A stretch of 64,000 nucleotides of DNA. Source: Strix aluco (Eukaryota; Chordata; Aves; Strigiformes; Strigidae). The stretch is from contig NC_133935.1 in the NCBI RefSeq assembly GCF_031877795.1, positions 84,512,748 to 84,576,747 on the forward strand, in the 5' to 3' direction. Positions within the stretch are counted from its first letter, which is position 1. Every line of letters starts with the position of its first letter. Under the pieces are notes generated by a model that worked only from the letters and a program-made list of their open reading frames with translations, was not told where the DNA came from and made no database searches. Made by a program: the position numbers and the translations under genes. Below are positions 21,701 to 33,700 of this stretch, one piece after another.

Positions 21701-24700
21701 GATTTTTCTGTAAGTGAAAGAAGATTTATTTTTAATTATTGTGTGTGTTTCAGCAATGGTTTGAGGCCTCAGCTCTGCTCTACTCAACACAGTTATAAAA
21801 CAAAAATAAATAAAAGGAAGAGTAGTAATGTCAAGTCCTTCACTGTGGGGAAGGATTGTGTGGGGCAGTGGTGTGGATGGGGGCAGCATGATGCAGAGCC
21901 CCAGATCTGAAATGGGTCAAGGACAAATTCAGAGAGCAAGAAGTCAATAGTGATCTGGTGAGGGGTGCTGGGGGATTTGGGGGAAATCAGCTGTAGTCTC
22001 GGTGGAAGAGGGAGGCATGGGGGCCTTGGCTGGTATTTCTGGGTGGAGGGCTGATGAGGAAGGAGAGAAAGGGTGACAGGACTGAAAATGGGTGTCCCCA
22101 GCCCCCAGGGGTTGGGGTGTTTTCTTTACATACCGCTCAGCCAACAGAAGCAACTTCTGATATTGCTAGGACACTGCTCTAAGTAACAGTGCTGGGTGAC
22201 CCACTGTTGGGGCATGAGCAAGGCCATTGCACCCTTGTGATAGTGGGCAAGCAGCCACCTCCCTTGCAGCAAGAGAGTCATCAAATACAAAATAAAAGAG
22301 CACAAGTGCCTGTTTTAGTATGATGCGTTTGTTTCCCACTGCCATGAAAGCAGAGTCATTTCTGGTCTTAAAGTGTTGGCTCCTGAAGTCCTAAAGTCCG
22401 CTGAAAGCGTAGTAAGAGCCGGTCAAAACAGATCAGCACAGATCTTTAAAACAAGCTTTCTGTTTTCACTTGTGTTGATGTTGATACTGGTTGCTGTTCT
22501 CACCCTGAACTCTTTGACACAACTTTTACCTTCTTTGGCTGTGTTTTAGGCTGCTTTTCTTTCCTTTTTTTTTTCCTTTGTTTTTTTTTTTTTTCTTTTG
22601 AACAGATGAAGGCTCCAGCATTGAGGATGCAGACTTCAACTGGGATGAGTTCCTGGAGGAAACCGGAGCCAGTGCTGCTCCCCACACTTCCTTCAAACAC
22701 GTACGTGCTTTGTCTGAGCCTCGTGGGCATTGCACGCATTCCCTCTTCTGGTTTTCAGGGGGTCCCGGGAGAAGTGAAATGGGGTCTGACCGTTTTGGGG
22801 AGAAATTGTCACTCTGTGCATGTGGCAACCTGTGTAGGAATGGCCCCCTATCTGGTATTAGGTGAACTCGGTGTGTTTGCATCATCTGCAGTCACAGCTT
22901 AGAGCACTGTCTATGTCATGCCTTGGGTTCAAATTTTCCATTTTTGAGGGCTTCTGTTGCCCTCCTTTGGCTTGTAATGCACTCATATTTTTTTTTCTTC
23001 ATGTATTTTTTCTTCTCTATTCATTGATGTCCATCTCAACCTGTAGAGGTTCATCTCACAAGAGTGCCTTATTTCTCCAGAGTTGTCCTCTTACTGCATG
23101 ATTTACTGACTAGCAGGGTCACTCAGCACTAGAGCCCAGCATGGCCCATAGGAAACCATCTCTTGGTCTCCTGCCTGGAGATGCTGTCTCAGGAGCATGA
23201 GAACCAAGTACCTGGGTAGGTGATACTCTTCCTGGGTGTACGTGGCTCATATAGACAGTGATGGTAGTGTCTGTGGCTCTGGTCCGTAGCATTCAAAGTG
23301 TTTGAAATCTTGACTGATGAAGATCAGAGCAAGCTTTGAAGAAAGGACTTTGTCTTCAAGCAGAGCCCATCACAGTCAAGGATATTGTTTGAGACCGGCT
23401 TCTCCCTCAACCACCAGTTGTTTAAGTTCTTCAGTTCCATGTGCGTGATGTCACATGAGGACATGGGACAGAAAGGAAGCTGATGTACGAGTTCATCATC
23501 AGTCAAGGGCATGCACGTGTGACCACGTTGGCAGATTTTTCTAGGAGATCTTTTCTCATTCAATCCCAAGACTGCGCTGTCAGAGATGTTGGGGCCTAGT
23601 GGGAAGGTGTTGTGATGCCTTCATCTGTGTCAAGCCACGACAAGTCATGGTGGTTGTCTGTCCTGAGCTGAACTCTCGTGAGGATAGTGCTGCTCATTCT
23701 CCTTACCTGACCCATCAGATGTAGGTAGCAGCCTGTTCTGCTACAGCTGCTCATCAGTCGCAGCGGCTCTTCTCCCAGCTTCACGCGGCTGGCCTGTGTG
23801 CTCTGGAGGATGTGGACATCTTCGACAGGAAGAGAGGGGTTTTAGCTGTGATGCTCTGGGTTGTCTTATACTGAGTCTGTTTGCTGGCAGAGATGTCCTT
23901 TGGGAGCAGTGTAGTTGTGCTGCAGTGAGAAGGCTTCCCGAAGAACCTGTTCCTACTTCCACAGAACTCTTTTATTTGGTTGACTGCTGGCCTGCCATTG
24001 AACCACCTTTGTCTCCAGGTGATTTCTTGGCTTGTTTTGAAGGGGTAAGGAGCTGCCGTGATGAAAAACCTCTTTGATCTACACCTGAAAAAATAATACA
24101 ATCCTCCATTTCCTATTTTTCTTCTATTTTAACAGCTGGAGTATTGCAGGATGAAGGACTATAATTCTCTATACTGGACAATTACAGGGCAATGCTTATT
24201 GTAGAGTTTATCCTTGATCCAGCAGCTGTCTGGAGCAAGCATCTTGCCCAGGTTTCTGCTCCAGGCCCCAACCCAAATACTAGATCCAGGTGAAAATTTT
24301 GTGCTTCATGAAGCCATTAAGGATGTCTCTAGGTGTATGGAGATGCCCACCTCATCCTGCTGATCGTGCCAGTGGCGGTGTGCCACAGCACCTCGATTCT
24401 GGGACTGTCCATGTGAGACAAGTTAGTGCTGGGAATAGTCTTTAGTGATTATGCTTCACAATCTGAAACTTGATCCTCAAAAAACCCTGGGTTGACCAGG
24501 AACCTGAAAGCCATCACATAAGATTATATTATCTGTCTGTTTGATGCCACTCTTCATGTGATTTCCAGTCACAAGTCCCTTCCCTCCAGAATACCGCTTT
24601 GGTCTTTACTTATGGTGAGCACGAGGAGAAAAACGACAAATGAACATGTATCCTGGATTATTTATGAGGACCCTTAGCATCACAAGAGATAAGATCCTAT

Positions 24701-27700
24701 CTTATGACCAAATACAGTAGTAATGTCACAGACCTTCATTCTTAGACCATCTCCAAAGGTTCCTTCCAACCTCAACTATTCTGTGACTCCAGGCATTGAT
24801 GCTGATGGAAGTGCCCATGCAAGTAGAAGTACATGGAGTGCACCTTTAAATGGCTTTGGCTGGGCAGCACTCGTGTCACAGACTGCAGTGGGATGAATGA
24901 GGGAGTACTGCTGACATGCCAGAGGAGTGTTCTCTCTGCAACTTGGCATCCTCAAGTCTGTGAAGTCCTCAGGTGGCCAAGTAGACCATATTATATTTAT
25001 CTCTGTGAGTAAAAGTGGCGTTTTAACCTGTCATTTAAATGAGAAGTTAATTTGAGACAGGCTTAAACTGGCCTTTATAATCTATCTGGTTTCAGTAGGA
25101 GATAAGGTACTGAGAAACCTGTAAGAACCTTCCCTTACGCATCTCATAGGGAGTAACAGGCTATCTTTTGGATGGTCTTCTGAAGACAAGCCTGGCATCT
25201 GAACCAGTGAATCAGCATCCACCTCTTCTCTAATAACAGCCACTAGAGACATCCCACTGGACCTTGGAAGATACCATGCGATGTGCCGGCAGCAGGCCCT
25301 AGTGTTTAACTGCAGTCTCTGCAGTGTCCTAGAAGAGATGCGCTGGCATCTCCAGTGTCCTAAGGCAAGTCACGTGTGACCCATCACTGGTGAGATAAAT
25401 GAAAGTGACATCTCCATCAGATGGCAAGAGAGTGACTCAAACCATTTGCTTTTTTCAGCAATGGACCATCATACCTTATTTACCACGGTGCTGGGAGAGT
25501 GAATAGGTTGAGGCTTGAGCTGGTGGGTATAGATTTAGTGAAAATGCTCTCCTTGGTCTGCCTGGTACAGCATTCAGCCTTTGATGCTTGTGAAGCCTGA
25601 AGAGATGCTTCAATGTTGTTGTACTACTAGTTGTAGTTGGGTTTAACTCCTAGAGGTGCTTAGTACCTGCCTTTCCACCTTGCATGTGTCCTGTGATTTG
25701 CCTGATGGAGCTGTGCAGTAGGAAATCCAACCCCACTTGAGTTAAACTAACTTTTCCCAGGCATTAGTGAGATTTGTGATAGTAAGATGGGTACCAGTCC
25801 TCTCTCAGATGTAGTGCAGCTGAGGTTACTGCTGCTGGAAGGCTTCTTTAGAGCATTCAGGACCTTGCATGCTGGGGTATATGCCTATGAAGTAGGAATG
25901 GTCCTGCCCAGACAGATTGTGAAGGAGGTGGTTGGTTTAAGGAGCACAATCAAATCATGTCTTTTCCCAGAGCTGCTCTTTAAAAGCAGCATTATCTTGC
26001 TTAGTTGGGGAGGGGTGGTCTCCCTGCAAAGAAGAAAAGGTGACAACATGCCTTTCTCATTTTGTAAGGTGGAAATCAGCCTTCAAAGTAGTTTCCAACC
26101 AGGAATGAAATTAGAAGTGGCCAACAAGAGCAATCCAGACACATATTGGGTGGCTACGATCATTACAACGTGTGGACAGCTCTTACTGCTTCGCTACTGT
26201 GGCTATGGAGATGACCGCAGGGCGGATTTCTGGTGTGACGTGATGACAGCAGATCTTCACCCGGTTGGCTGGTGTACACAGAATAACAAGGTCCTGATGC
26301 CTCCAGATGGTGAGTTCTGTGTGTTTTGTTAGAGTCATGCTCTAGTATTGGGCACTGGAATGGGTACTCCAGATCCCCCACAGGTGTTGGGTGATGCAGT
26401 CAGGGTCAGGTCCCCACGGGTCAGCGGGTGGTTCAGTTTGCCAGTCAGCCTCTAGCAAAGGCGTTTTTGCCCTAGTTGGTAACAACAGAAGGCGCTTCTA
26501 TAGGAAGCTGTCTTAACAAGGAAGCTTACTGCTAAATTGTAAAGCTGTGATTTTCAGTTAAGGGAGAAAATTGTCCTGTTCTTGTAGAAAGAAAGGATGA
26601 AATTCAGAGTGAGAACAAACTAAAATAAGCAAGATCAGTTTGGGTGTAACCAAAAGCAGAAGTTGGCTGTGCACTCAAGTGTTTTTCCCTGAAAGTTTAA
26701 AACCTTCCATTGCCAGATTCTTGCAGCTTTTGACTCCACTGGTAGATACACATGATTAAAGATAGCAAAATTCGGTCATCATAGGTTAGGACATGTCCTG
26801 ATTATCAGCTCTTAGGTGCATAAAAGCTGGATGCAAGAGCTGTGGGTTACTGAGTAGCCCATGTGGAACAGTTTGTTAATAACACAGTTTGATTCCCAGT
26901 GTGTAAGAAAAATGGGGCTTTTTGGCTGTGTACATCAGCAGAACAGCTGTGTATCCTTACCACTAGGTAGCTCCAAGCAGAGGAATACTTGTCACTGTTA
27001 CTCATATGTATTCCTGCCATATATCCCATTTATTCTGGATCAAGGGAGAAAGAGATGAATATTTAGATTCCAGCTTGTGCATGTGTTTAAGGAAAGTCTC
27101 ATTTAAGGATTCTACTGCTGAAGTTCTTTCACTTTCTGTTTCATGTGACCACTGAAAAAAATATATGTGCCAGTTGTGTGCCATGCGTGATTTCTCCTGG
27201 TGTAGGTGTTTCCTGACCTCCCACTGAAGTGAGCTGTAGACACGGTCTTTGAATCAAAGCTGAGATTCCTGCCTTGTGTATGCTGAACTCTGAGCTAAAG
27301 TTATCTTTTTGTTCTGGTCTGTGTATTTTGAATAAACAGAGGACTGATTGCTTAAAAAAAAAAAAGAAGTCTTGAAGACAAATATGGCTGAGAAATCTGT
27401 TGGCTTAGCACTAGTAAATCAAGCTGATGTGAGAGGGGTTAGGTATTTTATTTTATTGGTCTTTAAAACTACCTTTTATTACGTGGATTATAATCAATGT
27501 TATCAGAAAGGTGTACAGTGCTGTAAACTAAATCTCAAAATGCAAGGGTCAAGGGCTAAGAGATCTTATCGATGGTTGTAATAGAAAATAACGATTGTCT
27601 TATACCCGGAGGGAACTGCTTTTCATGGAAATGTTGGAATCTGCTCTTTGGGTTGTGGCCACTTCGTGTGAATTGTCTTGCTTGAATGACTGCAAATGTG

Positions 27701-30700
27701 CAGTGCGTCATACCTCCTTTCTTCTCTGTCTGGGTGATGTAACTGTATGCCAGGGTCTTAAATTTGGGCAACTGCCCTGTTTTGTTTCCCCCTCCCCCCC
27801 TTCTTAGTGAATAAACTCTATTGAATATGTCTTAGTATAGTTTTCAGAAAGAATAAATTAAATGCGTAGGTTGTAATTTCAAAAGAGATTTAAGCATTTA
27901 AGAGCTTGAGTTGTATTTTGGAATGAGACATCTAAAATGCCCAGGAGGATTTGAGCCTCAGGACTTCTCTCACTTGGAAAAGAGAGAGGTCTTAAATGTG
28001 TTCATAAATTGCAGAGCTCCTCTGGGTGTCTGCCCGCAGGGTTCAGCCTGTGGTCAGAGGTGGGTTTTCAAAAGGTCGTAGCTCCCATTGGGACACCACA
28101 GGGTAGAAGCTGAATTTTCAAGAGTGCCCCTTGTCTTCTGTAGGGAGAACTGAGCTCTGACCAGCTTTTAAAAGTTGTTTGCGAGTACTAGACTTACCAT
28201 ACAGAGATGTGAGGAGTTTGTCCTGTTCTTCATTGCTTTGCTGAGCGGTGAATGTATCTTAAGAAGCCAAACTTCATTGCAGTGCTGAGAGTTTTTGCTG
28301 GTGAAACCTGCAGGATTAGACTTTGCATTGGTTATAGAGAAAATTATGTTCTCTATGAACTCTGTGGAGGTTTTCTGCCTTTTTAGCATTGCACAATATT
28401 TTGTTGTTAAACCTTTGGAAGAAACGAAAGCCAGCTTCAAATTGCGTGGACCTATTTTCTAAGGGCCTGATTGTGCACATCTTAGTTACAGTGAGGATAT
28501 CTGTCGGCAAGACTGTGCAAACAGCGTGGCCAGGGCCAGTTATCTGTCGTTAGGATTTGATTTTAATCAGGAGCTGAAGGCTTTGCTTAAAAAGCAGATC
28601 TGCCAAGAATGACTTGTTCAGTGGACAAAATACCAGCACTGGGGACAATGCTCTGTTTCTGCTTACGAATCAGATCAGACTGATCGGCGCTTGTCTTATA
28701 AATGTGATGCCAGACAAGAATGGTACAGAGTGATAGGACGAAGAATTTCATTAGATGGGGGAGAGATGCGAAAAACCAGGCCGGTTCAGTTTAGCAAATC
28801 AATAGAGCTTGATTTAATGTTCAGCACACACGGAGCTTTTAAGGGGCAGCTGCCAAATAATTATTGTTTATGATCCCAATAGAAGCAAGTCATTTAATTT
28901 ACAGACTGTTACATGATTATTTATTGGGTGATGTTAGTATTGCATCATGGTGACTGTGAGTATAATGTCAAGTCATGTTATGTCCTCCCATGACATTATG
29001 GTGCAGTGCACTAGGATAGGACTGCTCAAGCCAAATACTTGAGTTTGCAATAAAATGTATTGGCTTATGAAAGAACGGTGTGAGTGCGTGTGTGCCTGCA
29101 AGCTTCACCCTCCACTCCCTCCTTCCCTGCAGGAAATCAAAGGAGTAAAATTGTAGTTACTTCAAGCTTTGCCATTAATTATATTTTTCTCATTACAAAT
29201 CGGTGTGTAATTTGAATTGCAAACTCAACTATCCTGGCAGAATAGATCTGTTTACCATTCAAAGCAAAATGAAAATTATTTAAATTAGTTAATATAGAAC
29301 TCATTTGAATGAATTGGATGTTTATTCATGAACTAGCTGAGGCAAGTGTGAAGCTGTCCTTATGGTCTGTAGCTTTGGCACTGATCAGCTCTAAAGTCAC
29401 GTCCTGGGACAGAGATTTCTATTTTATTGCATATTAACTGTGGTGTAGACCAGTGGGTAGCTACTGCCTGATGTAGCTGAGTGTGAAATTTTCATCCTTT
29501 CTGACAAGGCCTCTCAGCAATTATAATTCATATGAGGAAGGACAACCTGCTTCAAAGTTCCTTGACAGTGGCAAGGCTGTGGTGGTATAGTAGGATTGGT
29601 TTTCTGCACTGTAGGGGTGGGATATAACATAGACTTTCCATCAGTTAGTTAAAATTTCTCCATAATATTAGCCTGCATGGAAACAGGGACAGCCTTTATC
29701 TCCTTCTGTGTCTTACCCAAGCACTGTCCTCCTCAGCACAGAGCCGATGCAGTTGTTTTTCAGCATGCTCCATCCCTTGGGACGCTTTACCCATTGAGCA
29801 TTAAAAATTAAAGTCTAACTAAACTTTCCCTTACTAGCAATTCCTTTAACTGTGAAAGGAAAGGAGGTCTCTTGCCTCCTTTAGCCTGTTATTTCCATGT
29901 GCTGTTTTCCTTTGTTGATGACAGTTGGGTTCATGAACACATTTACCATCGGGTAGAAGAGCAGTGTGGAGAACCTGACAAGCGTAGTAGCTAAATTATG
30001 CATTGTGAACCACGCGAAGAGCAGGAACGTCTTTTGATTGACACTTGGGTGTTTTTGTACAGATTGCAGATTTACAGCTGAGCCAACAGAGCCGAATCTC
30101 TCCTGGCACTATCTTAATGCATTCTGGGATGCGCTAAAGACACTGGATGACAAGATTATTGTGTACACTTGTAATTGCCACGGTGGTTCTGCTTTAATGT
30201 TATTGACAGATGGAAATTCAAATAGGGCATTTCTGTGTGCAGATCCACTCAGTGAGCTTGAGTCTGCTTGCTGTGTAAACCAGGAGACAGAGGAGACTGG
30301 AGATGCAAAGAAATACAGTGGAGAGAGAACCAGGTCTATATTTTGATTTTACAATGAACTGATACAGATGGGAAAACCTCTGAACACCATCTACACGTGG
30401 ATTTGGAGATCAGGATGATCAGTTGTACTGCGATTCTGTGCAGGAAAGCAGCCTTTACTTCTCTGTTACCCCAATGTAAGGAGGATTAGAGCTGAAAAGC
30501 CTGATCCTGGGGTGAAGTAAGTCCCTCCTGAATGGTGCTGAGCTTCATCAAGTGAAATAGGTCATTAAAAGTGGTGGGCATAAAGCATTTTGCCTGCTTA
30601 GACTTTCTGTGAAGATGAACATCATCATTTGGTCACTATTTTAAATAGTTTTTTGTGTTTCACTCAGGTCGGGTTAACTTTTATCCTAGATCCAGACCAA

Positions 30701-33700
30701 AGGAGAGGAATTTCACTCAGATTCAAAGTGCTGGGTCTGATTCTGGGCAGGCTGTGGGTGAAAAAAGAGAGAAAACATGTGCCACAGCAAACAGAGCTAC
30801 CTTCAAATATATTTTTTTTTTTTTTACACCGTTATCTGAATCTATCACAGAGCCAAATTCTGCTGTTTGAGATCACTGGTATAAGGGAGGGGAGAAGTGG
30901 ATCTAGTTGACCATGTCAAAACTTATGGCACGAGGACTTGCTGGATTCTGCATAGTGAAAAGCTGGTCAGCTGCGTTGCACAGTTGATTGATGTGCAAGA
31001 TGTCAGATAGATAAATATATGGATGGAAGAAATAAGTTTACTTTGAGCCAATTTTTCCATTTTGTTAGCGCTAACGTGAAATCATCGATGGATGTAGTGG
31101 TTACAACGGATGCTGGGACTGGACTACAGCAGAAAGTAGTGGGATTGAGAGAAAATGAGGCGCAGGGGCTGGGAACAGGAGCAGTGAGGGGAGAAGGTGA
31201 GACAGGAGCAAAGAGAAGAGCAAGCCTTGAGCAATCACTTTCTACTCGGGGTGTGGATTTGGTGTCATTCAGGAATCCCTAGGTGCGCAGGAGGCTCTTT
31301 CGAGGGGCACAGCTGGGGGGGCGGGGGTGCGGGGTGCGGCCCATACACTCGCCTTTCAACATCGTTCTTGGAGGTCACTTGTGTTGCAAAGCTTGTCTAC
31401 AGGTTCTTCAGAGAGTGGCACAGAGATAATGTTTCTGAAGACAGATGAAAGCCTCCAGAGCTTCTCCCTCAGAAAATGCGATCACGGATGTTTGGTTTTT
31501 TTTAACTGAAGCCAACTTTCTCTTGGTAATCTCATCCCAGAGGAAATAAAACTTAAACTATGCCTGCAGGTCCGTGATAATAGTGTAGGTAGAGAGGATC
31601 AGATGGGCGGCGTGGACTTCTCCTTTTATCTTTGTGAGGAGTTGGCTCACTTCCACTGACTTATCTGAGATGAGTTTGCTTTTCTACTGGTATAATTGAG
31701 AGCAGATCTGGCCCCGGTTTAGCTCTTTCACTGAAGGCTCACCTGAAATATTACTTCCTAAGAGCTTGAGGCTGGAGAAAATCAGTAGGCATTCACTGAG
31801 CTTGTACTGTTTTACATCAGGGAAGAACTGGGCCCTCGAGCAAAGTAAAATGAAACTCGGAAATCTTCTTTGGCAGGTCGTACTGTCAAACACTGTGGAT
31901 ATTTCTGAAGTAGCATATAGATTTTGTATTTTATATCTTCTTTGCCCAATCCTTATCCCCTTACTCCATCAAAACCAAGTTTAGACTAACCTAATGTAAA
32001 TAGATTGCAGGATTTCTCTATTTTAAATACTGCAAATGACTCCGAGTACAGTGTTTTATGTGTGCTTTTCAAGTCGACTTTAGCAGACTATTAATTATGC
32101 AGGGGTGGTGTTAGCATAAATAACTAGTCAGCAAATAAATGTCAATTAAATATTCTATTAGCATAGTAGGCAGCTTTATGCATTGGCATAGAACATTTAG
32201 CAGATTATACTTAACGAGCATATAAAAAAAACAGCGTTTTTTTTTTCTTTGCTCTCTTGGTGATGGCAGAGGGGAGGTAAAAATAATTCCAGCTTTGGCT
32301 GAAGAGCTGGGGGTGTTTGGGCTGAAATGTTGCCCTAGTAGGAACTGTGTCAGTTGACTCTGTCTCCTGGGAGCTTGCAGCAGCTGGAAATCACTGAAGC
32401 ATATCATGGCTCCGCATCTCCCCGCCAACCCCACATGGGAGCAGACTTGCTCCCAGGAAGAACATATTTTCATTACAGCACCCACAGTAGTTTCTCCTTC
32501 CCTTCCTTGACATGACTCAGTTCGCTCAGTCTGGGATGTGAAAAGTCAAGCCCATTGCTCATGCGTCATCAGGATAATGTTGTCTTGATAAAATGGTCTT
32601 TTCATTTCACTACTGTGTCAAACTGCAAATCTTTTGCATGTGGTGTTGGCTTTTGTTACTTTTGAAAGACTTAATATTGCCAAGTGAGGCCCTTTTGGGG
32701 TAAACTGAGTGTAACAGGCCCCCATGTGTCTTTTGGGAATGTAAGTAATTGTTGAGCTACTGTGCAAATGTGGCACAGCCTGACCAGTGGGACAGGCTTT
32801 AGAAAAAGTTTGAGTTGTAGACTGTCAAACGCAGAGTTTCTGAGCATCACCAGGACTTCTGGGCTTAAGGTCAACCTTTTCCATTTTGATTTTTCTTTTA
32901 ATATAATTTTTCAGATCTAGAGGCATAGTTGCAGAGAACCTTGTAGAGATGAGATGCTGGCAGGTTTGTAGAGTGGACTCGGGAGTAAATGATTTATTCT
33001 GGTGTTTCTGTTGTGAAACTCAGACAAAGAAACACTGTGTGACTGGGCAATGCGAGGTGTGCGCTGCTCTGGCTTTAGCTGGGATTGCTGTGAGTGATGG
33101 AGGCTATCGAGGCGAAAAATCAATGCTTGGTTAAATATAGGTCCTTTTGTTTCAAGTTTTTTGGGAATGTGGTGGAGGTGATCCTTAGGGAACTTACCTA
33201 CCATGAAGCTTCCAGCCTTGGCTCTGCAGTGACCCCATGATTTAGGTAAATGGTGATGGGATACTGTCAGGCTCTGCTAAGAGGAAGATTTCCCCTGGGG
33301 TGAAGCCCCATCAGCTGGGGTCACTCTGTGCTTTTTGGTTGAGATTTTGGTGGAATTGACTTAGAAAAGGTGTTTTTCCCCTTCACAGAAAACATCTATG
33401 CAAAGCTTCTGCTCTGTTCTCGTTGGTATTTCCCTTTGGAAAAAAGTAATTGTTTTTCCCCTCAAAAATGTCAGAACAGTTGTTTCTGGGATTAAATACC
33501 CAAAGTGTCTGGAGTTGCAGCAGTGCCGTAAGGGATTCATACGTGGGTGCTGGTCCCTTCTTGTACTTTTGCCTGAGTTAGACTTTCTCTCATGAGGGTC
33601 TGGCGTCTCCTTGGGGACTCATCCTGAGATGTCTTCTCCTTGATGCCCCACGAGGTGCCTGGGGAACCCAGCCGTTGCAGAGGATCAGGCATGTGGAAGA

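Noticed and set aside
25787-26332. A separate single-exon gene of 181 codons
   Set aside because: Its 3' half is SFMBT2 exon 4 with intron read-through on both sides. It is kept only as a possible alternative N-terminus.
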